A DNA stretch of 64,000 nt from Lindgomyces ingoldianus (lineage: Eukaryota > Ascomycota > Dothideomycetes > Pleosporales > Lindgomycetaceae), in assembly GCF_010093535.1 (NCBI RefSeq), contig NW_022985186.1:104054-168053 (forward strand), written 5' to 3'. Made by a program: the position numbers and the translations under genes. The notes under the pieces are model-generated. The model was not told the DNA's origin and searched no databases. It worked only from the letters and a program-made list of their open reading frames with translations. How positions within the stretch are numbered: the stretch's first letter is position 1; every line of letters begins with the position of its first letter. Shown piece after piece: positions 35,371 to 46,767 of the stretch.

Positions 35371-38130
35371 TCTTGCATGAGCTGAGGAGGGGACATATGG
35401 CAAACGACTCGACAAGGGAGCGAGATCCAAACAAGGTGGATTGAACGAGTGTATTGTAAGGTCTGAGGAGCTCGATAGAGCTCTGGGCTGACTATATACT
35501 GTACAAGAGAGAAGCTATGCCTAATGAGTGAATAGTGCAGTACATGGGTATGATATCGCGTGAGACACGTGCGACACACCCCCCTAGCTTTAACAAAGTA
35601 AATACTAAAGCAAAGCTGTATAAAAAGAAATAATAAACTATAGGTGTATAGTAGTGCACTTAAAAGCGCAAAATAGCTAAAGAAAAAAAGTTAGTAGGCT
35701 TAGAGTTTTAAGCTAATGTTAGTAAAGTAAGCCTTTAGGGTGTTACTTAGGCAGATAAAGCCTAGTTCTTTAATAAAGCTTAGTGTAAAGGCATAATACT
35801 AGCTAGACAGTTTAGTAGTAGTTTAAATAAGTGCAGCAGTAAGTTATTAACACCTTGTTCTGCTTTTATTAAGGTAGGAACTTAGTAAGGCTGTTAGGCA
35901 GCATGTCTGTAGTAGAGATCTAGTGTATGTAAATTCTTCTTTTCTAAAGCTTATAATTAATTAGAGCTGTGTGCTAAGTAGTTATAGCTTACTTAAAATT
36001 ATTATTATTAGTTTTAAAGTCTATAGCTATGTTACCTATTTATAGACAAACCTTAATAACTAATAGTAGCTTATTATTAAAGCTATTATCTAAAGTGTTA
36101 CTAAGGTTATGTTAGAAGACTAAGTTAATATTAGTTTTTTTTTTAAAGTTAACTATTAAAACAGTTTTTAAAGTTATTTTAAAAAAAGGCATATAATAAA
36201 GGGAGCTTTACTAGCGCTTTTTATATAGCTAATTACTAAGTCTCTTATTACACTCTTTAAGCTCTAGAAGCTCTTTTATAAAATTAATATAATTTTTATT
36301 ATTTAAAGTATTATCTTATATAATAAGTTGCTGTGTAAAGTTTGTAGTAGCTATAACTATTAGTAAAATAGATCTAATAGATAGATCCTTTATGCATAAT
36401 ACTAGGGCCTAGTAACCTCTAGTTTAAGTAGTAAAGCAAATTAGTAATTAAGTGCTATTATAAAGTTATTTATATACAAAGTTATCTTTAGAGTTAAAGT
36501 GTATATCCTATTCTTATAAAAAAGATACAAGACTAGTAAACATGCTAAAAATATAAGCTATATTATTTAGGTTTATCTTAGTAGGTTGTTTAAAACTCTT
36601 TATAGTAAGTATAACTATGCCTTATGCTAGTATAGAAAAGTGTTAGCTGCTAGCTTTAAGTTAGTTTAATAAGAATAAGCTCTAAGTCTATTAAAAGTTA
36701 GCTAGATTATTATAAATATAAATGTCTACTCTAGAATCTAGAATCTATAAGTGCTAGAAAGGATTCTTTTTATTATCTAGCTTTGCAGCATGTTTCTTAC
36801 TTATAAAGTTTATTATAAAGCTTATAAAAGTAGCTGCTAATTACCTAGTGCTAGTTAAAGCATTAAGTAGATTCTAGTTAGTAGAATTATTAAAAGCTAG
36901 TGTCTAAAAGATTGCATTTAGATGTAGACTAGGTTAAGACTATAAGCTTTAATTATATAATTAAGTTACATAACTAGATAATTAAGTTACATAACTAGAT
37001 AATTAAGTTAGCTAATAATAGTTACTATTATTACTACCTTTTCTGCGTCTTTTTTTTTTAGTTTAGTTAGTCTTTTAGCAGTAAAGAAAAGTCTTTATTT
37101 TTAAGCTACTTTGCTTTTACTTTAAGCTAAAAATTACTACTTATTTACTTATTATATTTTTACTAGAGAAAAGTAAAGATCTAAAACTTTTTAAGTCTTA
37201 GTTAAAGATTATTAATTCTACAGTTCTTTAATTTATAGCAGCCTCTACAGAAGTTGCATATAAACTACTGTTGCTGCTGTTCTAGTGTAAATAAATGTCT
37301 TTAGTATGTAGTAAAACTACTATAAGTAACACTAGGTTGCTAAGCTAGCTATAATTATTACTAATTTTTAAAGAACTTTAGACAGCTAGTAAAAAAATTA
37401 GGTAGATCTTTATTAGTCTATTTATACTACACTAGAATTAATTAGATAGCTACTGCACATCTAGGGTTTATGTCTAAAATTACTAACATAAAGTTATAGT
37501 GTAGTTAATATTCTGTTATATTTAGCAGGTAAACTAATTTAGCATTAATATATGTGTTTCTGTACACTATAATTTATTAGTTCTATTGCATTTTTAATAA
37601 CTACTTTCTTACACAGTTATATGCTATTTGTGCGCTCTGCTTAAGCTACTTATTAAAGGGCTCTAAGATTACTTTTAAGGCCTTTAGCTTTTTATAAATA
37701 GTTTTTTTATCCCTAATAATAAAGTAGTTTAATGCGTTAATAGTGCTTTTAATAAGCACATAAATGTCTAATAAGGCTTTCTATTAAGTTTAGAATAATC
37801 TTAGATTATTATAGTAGTTTTTATAAGCTATTATGTAGCATTATTAATTATTAAGGTTTAGGTTAGAGACTATAGGATTTAGACTAAGCTAGGTGCTGCC
37901 TGTATAAAACTTTGTAACCTTAGGCCTCTATAGCATAGTGTTAACTAGGAGATTTTCTAGTAAGAGATCTAGATTAATATACTTCTAGACACATTCTCTA
38001 GTTGCTTGTGTCTTAATGTAACTAAACTAGGGCTGCTAGTTACTCTTTTTAGTAAGCTATATAAAGGCATTAATAGTTAGAGTTATTTTTCTGTGTGTTA
38101 ATAAAGTAGAATAAAATAGTTATTATTTAG

Positions 38131-38515
38131 TTAATTAGGCTTAGTGTAAGGCCGAGATGGCGCTTACGTGCGACAGGTATATATACTATTCTGCACCCGA
38201 AAATCAACGTTGGTTGATTATTCGTACCTTTTAGTTGTATTGGCGTAGTGGTACAGAGCTCCGTCCTTACACTTAGCTAGTAAGTAATCTGTAATTAGTA
38301 TGTTTTAAAATAGACAGAGGGTTATTATCCTGTTAATTAGGCTTAGGTAGTAAGCAATCTGTAATTAATATGTGTAGAATAGACAAAAAGTTATTGTCTA
38401 GTTAATTAGGCTTAGTTAGTAAGCAATCTGTAATTAATATGTTTTAGAATAGACAGAAGGTTATTGTTTAGTTAATTAGGCTTAAGTAGTAAGTAATCTA
38501 TAATTAATATGTGTT
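38131..38515. repeat. Four tandem 70-bp units inside the LTR element
   Basis: Units start TTAATTAGGCTTA at 38131, 38333, 38402 and 38472; each contains AGTAATCTGTAATTA-like and AGAATAGACAGA-like segments. The first is split by the MITE at 38144-38272. The array lies close to the 3' LTR, a place where LTR elements often carry tandem repeats. Confidence 0.8.
38144..38272. mobile_element. 129-bp MITE with TTA duplication (copy 1)
   Basis: Ends are GTGTAAGG and its reverse complement CCTTACAC, with imperfect inverted repeats continuing inward. The 3-bp target TTA is duplicated (38141-38143, 38273-38275), as in PIF/Harbinger (Tourist-like) MITEs. A second copy is at 53660-53790. It interrupts the first unit of a tandem array, which proves it is an insertion. 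Confidence 0.85.
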
Positions 38516-38633
38516 AAAGTTCGCAGGGCCCTAAAGCTAGATGCAAAAGCTAACTGTGCAGTGGTGACTAGAGGACTAGTTAGGAGCGCGACTCTAGGCT
38601 TATAACTCTTACATAAGCTAAGGAGGGGACATA

Positions 38634-40470
38634 ACGTGTTTTATCACTCATCCGCTAAAATCAGTCATCCGCCAGCCCCACCAAAATCAACGCGTCTCTA
38701 TCAACCAACATGCCTCTACCACCACCACAACAGCTCTAATTAGGTTGAAAAGAGGGCAGACTAGCATTAGCTGCCTCTGTTCTTTAAACTTACAAAAATC
38801 TATCTGTTTATTATGTCTTAGCGCTATACAACACACCTTAATTAACGCTTTGCAGTTGCCTTGTAGGCGCCCTTCTACAAGCTACAGCTAACGCAAGAAA
38901 ACAAAAGCTATTACCTGTTAAAAAGTAGTCCCTTGTACGCTAGATCTTAGACCTTAACTCACGCAGTTTTCTACCACATATTATTAATGTGCAACAAATA
39001 GCAGACACTCTGCTTGCTGCTCGCAGCTAGCAGCCTCCACCCCCGCGTGTAGGCAAATGCTAGGTGGCGCGCTTTATTAACAGCCAGCTAGAGCTTAAGA
39101 CAAAGTAGGACAGGAAGCTGCACTTCTAGCGCGCTCTTTGTTAGGATCTAGTTAAGTTTAGAGCCTAGTTTAAGCTTATAAAGGACACGCATTAGAGGTA
39201 TAGGATACTAGACAAGAATACTTATAACTTTAATAAGATAGAATTTATAATAGGAATTACTAGCAGCATGTCTAAGGTTATTACAAGCTTTAATAGAGTT
39301 AGTTAAGCAACTACTATCTAGCTAGGTAATTATAACTAGGTTATAATAATTAAGTGTATTAACGCGTCTAGCTAGGTGCTCCCCCCGCTTATTATCCTAC
39401 TAGGCAAGCTGCACTAGGCTAGCTGGTATCGCGATATCCCTGGCAACTAGACGCTCGCGGTAAGCAACAACAGCTAGACTACTAACTAGCTTAGTCTGTC
39501 CTAGCTTAAGCACTTTAACAATTAGACTGCGTTGCGTACAACTAGGGCCTACCGCCTGCTTATAGTAGACAGCCACAGCAGCCATGCGACGCCTAAGTTT
39601 AACTAATACTGTACAGAGAATAAGATTATTAGTCTTTGCATGCTAGCTTATAGCTCCTACCTTCTACAGCCTCTAGATGTTAGCTGCTTCTCCCTGCTTA
39701 AGACAGTGTATAGACACAAGGTTTCTAAGCTAGCGCGTAATTATATCTACTATGTTAATAAGTAAGACTTTCTAAGCATCTATACACATATTAGACCTAT
39801 ACTGTTTACAGAGCAGATAATTAAGAGCAGCTTTTAAGCTGCAGGTTTAGTCCTATACTATCCTAATTACATCTTATTGTTGCTTACTATTGTCTGTACG
39901 CTGTCTTTACTAGCGCAAGAAGCTTACAGTAAGACGCGCTAGACTGTAGAGACGCCTTATACAGTTACTTAGCTACAGCAGTAGGCTTAACTTATCTATA
40001 ACTGCCTTAGTTATTAATTATAGAGCTTTACTAGCTAGGCAATAGCTTAGCTTATTAAAAGATGTTAGATAGTAATGCACTTAGTAACAATCCTTATAGA
40101 GAAGAACACTAAGCTGTGTTAGGCTAACTATTGTTAAGAGCAGAAAAGGCAACAGCAACAGCAGTATATTGCTACAGAAGGGACTCTTACAGGCTAGGAA
40201 GGTTAGAGGCTGGCTGCAGAGGCTAATAGGGTGGTCGAGGTAGATGCGCAGGCTCAGGCATCTTAGAGCTATCGCCGAGCACCACCAACCTGCTCAAAAT
40301 GCCACGTGCAAGGCCATAACAGGACTTAATGTAGAAGCAATTAGGAATCTTTTGTATATATATCTATATAGGTTTAATTTAGTTGCTGTTCAGTTATCTG
40401 TCAGAAAGGTGCTCTGGTTTTGGTGGGGCTGGCGGATGACTGATTTTGGCGGATGAGTGATAAAACACGT
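38634..40470 (+). mobile_element. Fot1/pogo transposon relic nested in the 3' LTR
   Basis: 1837 bp, TA on both sides (38632-38633, 40471-40472), with inverted repeats of about 55 bp (ACGTGTTTTATCACTCATCC; right end the reverse complement). Read through RIP-type stops, the plus strand from about 38940 follows a Fot1 transposase. It shows a helix-turn-helix part (HIINVQQIADTLLAAR), a WVARFINSQLELKTK-like block, an RALCQDPVKFRAW-like block and YNFNKIGFIIG. The element is of full Fot1 size and comparatively GC-rich. It splits the 3' LTR, so it inserted after the retroelement. Confidence 0.88.
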
Positions 40471-40656
40471 TATAGCAAACAACTTAATAAGGGAGTAAGA
40501 TCTAAACAAGGTGGATTAAACAAGTGTATTGTAAGGTCTAAGGAGCTTAATAGAGCTCTGGGCTGACTATATACTGTACAAGAGAGAAGCTATGCCTAAT
40601 GAGTGAATAGTGCAGTACATGGGTATGATATCGCGTGAGACACGTGCGACATATAC

Positions 40657-41486
40657 GCGTCTACCAGCGACCTTACGAAGATCGGGCACTCCATCTTGAG
40701 TTCCACACTCCTACTCGAGAACACTACACGCGCATGGTTAAAGCCAACATTGCATACCTCTAGTCTCTACGGCAACGTCGGTCGCCCGTGGGAAATCTAC
40801 CGCGCCGCGGATATTGGTCCAAGCAAGCGCCTCGTTGATCTGTATACCAAGCAAGGCGACATTGGACTCTACCAAGCGAACTTGGCAGTGGTGCCTGACT
40901 ACAATATCGGCTTCGCCCTCGCAATAGGAGGCACAGGCGCACCTCTCTGGCTCGACGACCTCGTCGTATACAAGCTCTTCCCCGCGCTCGAAGCCGCGGC
41001 CCGCGAACAAGCAGACGTCGTGTACGCAGGAACATACACAGCAAAGAATGTCCTGAACTTCAGCTTAAACCTCAACACTGACCCCCCAAACTCCCCGGTC
41101 TCGGCATCTCTAAGTGGATCAGCAACGGCACGGACATGCTGATCGTGTTTGCCAAACTCTTTGCGGGCGACTCCTACACTGCCACCTCCGAGCCTCTGAC
41201 GCCCTCTGCCCTGCGCGTCTATCCGACCAACTTGGAAAGGGAGACAGAAGATGGCAGGGAGGTGGCGTGGCGCATGAGTTTGGATCAGCAGGCTGGCGCC
41301 GTGTTTACGGGGCCGTTTTCGGCAGGTAACTCGTGGGGTAGTGTGGATCTGCTTGTGTTGGGGAAGTTTCCAATTGATAAGTTCCTGTTTACGATGAATG
41401 GGGAGAAGGGTAGGGTTAAGAAGGCGGTTAGTTTGAGTCTAAGGGCTTTCAATGTTGTGTTGGAGAAGGATGGATATTTGTACTAA
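40657..41486 (+). pseudogene. Beta-lactamase/transpeptidase-like gene, C-terminal part
   Basis: Directly after the TATAC duplication the frame continues the gene broken at 35370 (YASTSDLTKIGHSIL, typical after GGLY in this family). It runs through RPWEIYRA and an LVDLYTKQGDIGLYQA segment to about 41095. There the reading shifts by one base (run of C at about 41093-41097). In the new frame it continues (GISKWISNGTDML ... VVLEKDGYLY) to the stop at 41484-41486. The C-terminal beta-sandwich-like extension resembles that of fungal beta-lactamase-domain proteins. The gene is dead three times over: missing 5' part, 5.3-kb insertion, and a frameshift. Confidence 0.82.
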
Positions 41487-41674
41487 CTACACACTTAATT
41501 TCAATAGGTATATTTCATCGATTCTACTAATCATACTTCCTGATTAATACAGCATCAGTGCAGAAGTGTCTTGGGGGGTCTGGGTCACTTTGAATATGGT
41601 TGGGAGCCTGCGGAGAAGTTGCCATAGATCATCTGTGCCGCTATGCCCTTAGTTGTTAATGTTGTACAGTTCTA

Positions 41675-42995
41675 GGACAAAAGTCTGTGTACATGAACCG
41701 TGCGCGAACACCAAAACATCGCGTCGCGCATCCAACCCCTCCCCAAACCACTACCCCACAACTATGCCACGCTGTTCTTTTGGCCAGGAAATAAGCAGAA
41801 ATTGCGGACAAGGGGGTAAATTAACCCCCTTAGCAAGGGCTAGTATTATTTTAAAGTATAAGGCAAGATGTACTTATTAAAAAATAATAAAGGAGTATAG
41901 CGTGTTGCGTAGATGTGTGCACAACACAATTTACAGATAGAAAACTTACTACACTACTTATTTACTACTAAGATCTGGCCAGCCACATGCAATTAATATT
42001 TATAAGAGTTGCCTCCTTTTTTGCTAGGTTTAAAAGACCCTAAAAATCTAGTATAATTGCCTTATAAAGAAAGCTTACCTTATAGACTGTGCACACTTAC
42101 TATCTAAGCGTACTATGTACTAAGCTTTTAAGAAACAAGGGTTAACAAACTACTGTTATAACAAGAGACTAAAACTGCTAGAGAAGCACACCTAAATTAG
42201 GCGTTAATTTACTAAGACATACTGCCACTTTAACTAAAAAAGAAGGACTGTTAAGTTTTTTAATAAGTGCTTAGTTAAGGTTAACTTAAGAGGTAATAAA
42301 AAGTAGTGTTTTTAATACCCTAAAAAGCGCTAGCAACAAGAGATAATTTAAGAAAAAGAGAAATTAAAACAACCCTCTTAGATAGTATAGGGGGCTATTT
42401 AGGTAACTAGTAACAGAAGGGTAGAGCAGAGTAAATTAGTAATTATGCTAAGGGACCCCTAGAGCAAGCGCGGGGGGTATTCTGCAAATTTATACATAGA
42501 AACGCTTAAGAAAGGTCTTCTACTAAACTACCTACTAAGGCAGATCTTTATGCAAGATAATGCGCTAATTTATAACACCTAAGTAACTTAGATCTTTTTT
42601 AAAGAGCATAGAATTTAGACCTTAGAGTAGCCTCTGTATTTACTAGACCTTAATTCTATTAAGCACCTCTAGTAGGCTCTTAAAAAGATTGTACACAAGC
42701 TTTATCCTAAGTTTAACAAATTAGGCAATTTAGAAGAGGATTAGGACTGTTTTTATGCTACTTTAAAGAAGGGGTAGCAGCTAATACCTAATTCACTAAT
42801 TTGTACACTTATCTAGTTAATGCTGAGGAGGGTTAAGGCTGTACAACTTGCGCATAGCTAGCAGACTTAGTATTAAATATATTTTAATTATTTACATTAA
42901 AAAAAGTATGTAATTATATATAAAATTAAATGCGCGTGGTTCTTTTTCGCGTCGCGATTTAGTGGGGAAAAAGTGATGTACACAGACTTTTGTCA
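41675..42995 (+). mobile_element. Tc1/impala-like transposon relic
   Basis: About 1.32 kb between inverted repeats GACAAAAGTCTGTGTACAT (41676-41694) and its exact reverse complement (42976-42994); a second matching block, ATCGCG(T/A)CGCG, lies a little further in. Plus-strand reading through stops gives a Tc1 DDE transposase: a MQDNA-like segment near 42550, DLNSIKHLW near 42650, a KIVHKLYPKFNKL helix, and a terminal LRRVKAVQLA. RIP-type stops are abundant, so it is inactive. Confidence 0.82.
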
Positions 42996-42999
42996 TGCG

Positions 43000-43960
43000 A
43001 CTGTATCTAAGAGTCGCATGTAGCAGACAGTCGAACATTTTAAGCTTTGGCACGGTAGAAATTGTCGCACCTGCAGTCGTACCCCTGTTCTGCACTATAC
43101 ACTCATTAGGACTAGTTGCTTTGTCGTACACTATATAGTCGGTTCGGAGCTCTCTCTCGCTCCTCAGACCTTCCTACGCCGTACACTACAACTATTCAAT
43201 TCTCTCAGTTTGGCTCCCACTTATGTGAGACTCTCGCCTCAAATACCTGTTTGCCTTTGCGAGAGCCGCCACCCACGCCTCCAGTCAAGAAACTTTTCTA
43301 GAGAACTCTATAAAGGCAGACCTCCACCAGGGGAAGGGGGGCGCTTAAAGACGAGAATAAATTCTAGAGACTTCATCTGCCCCTACTCTATAAGGGCTCT
43401 CTTTCCGACTACTCAATACGGTGCTAGCTCCTTTGTGAGGAGAAGTTCCCCACCTTGGCCAAGCTCCCCTTTGGTATATACTCAATCCCCGTCTCCTCCG
43501 TCGACTTTAAAGGGGGTGTTTAGTGGGCTCAGGGGTTTCCTCGACGCGTGGAGACTACACATGGAGCCTTAGCTAATTTCCGCCTTACAGTCACTAAAGA
43601 GCTAGAAGAGGGTAGGCATGAAACGATTAGCCGCTCCTACAACTGCTACTACTACTCCGGGAGTCTCTCTCAACGGCTTGAACAAAATAACCGCTGAATT
43701 AGAGCAGTTTAAGTACACATAAGGCAGTCAGTCAGCCAATCAATTAGTGCAAAAGCCGCCTATTCTGCCAATTAGCCAATCAATCTCAATTAACATTGGA
43801 AAGTTGGTAATCAATCCAATTAGTCTGATTGGCTGGAAAAGTAAGTCAGTCAGGTCCGGTAGCCTCCGGGACTAACTGATTGACTGTTGAGAACTCTGAA
43901 TCACCAATTCTATAATAGCGACATACCCTTATCGTAGTAATAACTTATCCGTAGTGCCGT
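43000..43960. other. Gene-free border of the cluster
   Basis: GC-balanced sequence with no sustained motif-bearing frame. CATGCGACT and AGTCGCATG form a 9-bp inverted repeat at 42995-43021. At about 43725-43890 several GTCAGTCA / CCAATCAATT words occur in both orientations, as in a decayed fold-back MITE. The region separates the transposon tract from the P450 gene. Confidence 0.45.
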
Positions 43961-45961
43961 TTAGACATCTTGACCATCCCTTGGTTCGAAAATACAAAGC
44001 ACTTGTCCCGGTTGAGCTGTAACCTGATCCTTCATGTCACGCCACATGATATCTGGGTTATACCCTGGCGCGAAACGAACGTTATAATGCTTGAGTAGCG
44101 TCGCAGCTACAAGCCGCAATTCTGCGTATGCGAGGACTTTGCCTACACATTGGCGGTTGCCTAGGGTATTCGTCAGTGGCGCGATCAAAGATGCAATAGC
44201 ACATTGGGAAAGAATATGCAATACCGAAAGAGAATGGCCCAAATGCGTTTTTGTCTTTCACTAATTCGGGCCGCGAATACCACCTCTCGGGAATGAATTC
44301 ATTGGGTAACTCGAATGCAGATTCCACTAGAGGATATAAGTTTCCGTGTTTTCCTAAAATTGCGCATTGTGGAGACCTACTCCGCATAATGACATATTTT
44401 GGTGCTGTGACCTTGGTGAACGGAGGAATGAATGTACCATCTACCCAGAGGCCTTGTGGTCCTGTGATTCTCCCGCCACCTGTCATCGCTGGTGGCACGA
44501 GCCTCAGAACCTCCTTCACGACTCCGTTGAGATGGGGAAGGGTAGCGAGGGCATTGGCGTCGCTAATGTCGACGTCCTTGATTTCGGAACGGATCTTTTC
44601 GGCGTGCTCAGGGTGTTTACATAGGCACCACCAGATAGCGATGAGAGAGGCGCGGGTTGTGTCACTATTACGAGTCATTACGTTAGTGTCCGATCCCCTG
44701 GGCGATGCCGTGAAGCCCGGTGAGGAATGGAGCGTACTAACCTTCCTGCTACGACGGCAGAGACAGCAGTACCGCTGAGCAGATGGCGTCGATCCTTTGG
44801 ACTCCTTACCTCGCTAAGTTTGTGATTTTCCTCAATAAACCATTGAGCCATATCCGATTTCTCTTTATTCATGCCTCTCTGCTGGCCGTAAGTACGATCT
44901 AGGCTTGGGAGCCAAAGGCACACTCACCTCCACCCTCTCGTCCATCCTCTCCTCGCAGAACTTAACCATCTGCATCCAATCCTTCACTCTTCCATAAAAC
45001 GGTATGAATGAGAACGCTATTCTCGCAATCCAAATCGCATCGGCGATAGGCCCCAGCATTGCCAGTGCTCTATCTCTATGGAGGATTGCTGGATGCATGA
45101 CGCGCGAATTCATGAGATTGAAGTCCTCGCCGAATACTACCTCACCCATGGCGTCGAACGAGAACCATGACATTACCTCGTCGACGTCGACCGGGGCGCC
45201 GTTGTAACTCGCGATACAGCGTGAAAGCGCCATGGCTTGGTCGGCGAGGCGAGGTCGAAGGGAGTCCATTGCTTGAAGATATTTTCAGTTAAACTCTGGA
45301 GGAAGAATGGAGGTGAGAGATAAGGTACCTTTGGAGGACAAGGATTGTGTCCATACTTTTCGCCTATGCTTGTGGTCCAGCTCATCCCGCGTGAAGATGG
45401 CGGAATTGCGAGGCTGGAGGACATCGTACCAGATGTCCTTTGTGTTCTGATTCATCCAGCCGTCGAGGAGTTGAATCGCGCTTGGATGGAAAATGCTAAT
45501 TTCGTTCGGGCCTTATCATATATGATAAGTGTCCTTGATTTATTCACACTGCAGTTGCAGGACAACAGACCTGTGCGCACAAATGTTCCGTAGCGCTCAT
45601 ACAGCTTCTGCATGAACATATAATTCGTACTGTCTCGGATATGCCATATATGCCAGAATTTTGTTACGGCTGCTAGTCTTGGCCCTGGGAAGTGCGACGT
45701 CTTGTGGAAAAAGATTCGGTATATAGTCATGCTCGTGAATAATGCTGTGAGATACGAAGTTGTCACGCTCGCGACAAAATTGAGAGCATCGCCCAAGCTT
45801 CCAAGGAGGTTTTCTAGCAGATACAGGGCGGAAAATTCGGCAATCAGGTGTGTTAGTAGTATATTCGGCGTACTCATATGCCACTCGCCATGCTTGAAAA
45901 AGCTATTGTGAGCAATGACGCCAGCGATGGCTCCGAGGGCGATGGAGATAGCAAGATACAT
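43961..45961 (-). CDS. Cytochrome P450 monooxygenase, 547 aa, seven exons
   Basis: Heme-thiolate monooxygenase, membrane-anchored in the ER, using O2 and electrons from P450 reductase. Exons (minus): 45961-45571, 45511-45329, 45271-44928, 44881-44742, 44664-44381, 44326-44225, 44160-43961. The six introns of 46-77 bp are all GT-AG, and the exons sum to 1644 nt. Visible motifs are N-terminal hydrophobic segments (residues 1-85), a Pro-rich hinge (FPGPRL), the I-helix AGSDTTR (351-357), the K-helix EVLR, FIPERW, and the heme loop FSFGNRQCVGK with Cys486 split by the last intron. All key residues are present, so the gene looks functional. It is transcribed away from the FAD oxidase gene at 46768. 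The substrate is unknown; the context suggests a terpenoid or meroterpenoid scaffold (inference). Confidence 0.93.
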
Positions 45962-46767
45962 TATGGATGTAGATGGCGTACAGCGATCCAGAAGTTGGTA
46001 GAATGGGGAGAAGGGAAGTCAGAGGTATTCACTACTGAGTGTAGAACAGCCCAGGTAGAGTGGGGTAGAGGCGGCCGCGGCGCGATGGTGGTCGAAGTGT
46101 ACTACTGGTGTTCTATTCACTCTACCAATTAAACCAGCATGGCCTGCAAAGCCCACGCATCGATGAATGTCGACGAAATGAATTGAAGAGTATGATCCCC
46201 TATCAATGCATCGATGATGAATGCTGCTATCGACCTTCGTCGCAACTGCAGCACGCTGGGCAGACCCCGACCGTTTTCTCTCGGCGCGCCGTGACCCAGA
46301 TGCGGAATCAATTTTGTCCAATAACTCCTGCTATGTGGAACAAGCATTGGCCACGAGTGGGGCGGAACGAACATCGCCATTTTGCCAACTTTCTCAGGTG
46401 TAACATCGATCGAATTTAGAAACTGGGGACTCGCCCTCTGTGGTTTCGGAAATGTCCATAGTATCGGGCTTTGCCTTTGTACTACAATCCAGGGTTGGTT
46501 GTTGATACTGGTCGCACCTGCCTAAAATCGAGTTGTGCGCTCAATGGTCTTCCGAGGCAACAGCTGCTGCAGCATATTAATTTGCGAAAGCAACATCAAC
46601 GTATTGACGCATTCAATATCAAGACATACTATCGGAATAACGTCTCCTGAGAGTTTATCCCCCCAAGAAGAGCTTTCTGCTGTACCTGACCTTTATTGAA
46701 CTAGAAAGAGCCGTGTTTTTCCACATGTTCTCCAAACCAGTTGTTGTCTTTCAGCCGACTGCATTCC
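45962..46767. promoter_or_regulatory. Divergent intergenic region between P450 and FAD oxidase
   Basis: About 0.8 kb without a gene, shared upstream by two divergent cluster genes. It contains a GC-rich palindrome (GCGGCCGC, about 46071-46078) with CGG triplets, a kind of site that Zn2Cys6 regulators can bind, but no specific operator can be assigned. Short ORFs here have no motifs. Confidence 0.4.

Larger units (their letters stand above)
35371..40651 (+). mobile_element. LTR retrotransposon inserted in the beta-lactamase-like gene (composite)
   Basis: The 5' LTR is 35371-35576 (206 bp). The 3' LTR is split into 38607-38633 and 40473-40651, also 206 bp once the nested Fot1 element is removed. 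The 5-bp target TATAC is duplicated exactly (35366-35370, 40652-40656), and removing the insertion reconnects the host gene frame. The interior (35577-38606, 3.0 kb) is TA-rich and stop-riddled; no retroelement protein can be read with confidence. The 5' LTR is markedly less mutated than the 3' copy (several C/G to T/A differences). The interior includes a 70-bp repeat array and a MITE. Confidence 0.88.

Noticed and set aside
43000..43960. A further LTR pair or retroelement upstream of the P450 gene
   Set aside because: No direct repeat with TG...CA ends or target duplication could be matched; only scattered inverted words were seen.
44082..44678. P450 frame ending in a scrambled C-terminus without the heme cysteine, suggesting a broken enzyme
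   Set aside because: Splicing a 64-bp GT-AG intron (44161-44224) restores FSFGNRQCVGK and the normal C-terminus; the gene is intact.
46741..46767. Longer frame for the first FAD oxidase starting at 46741
   Set aside because: It begins with TTG, not ATG. ATG 46768 directly opens a good signal peptide, so the shorter start is preferred.
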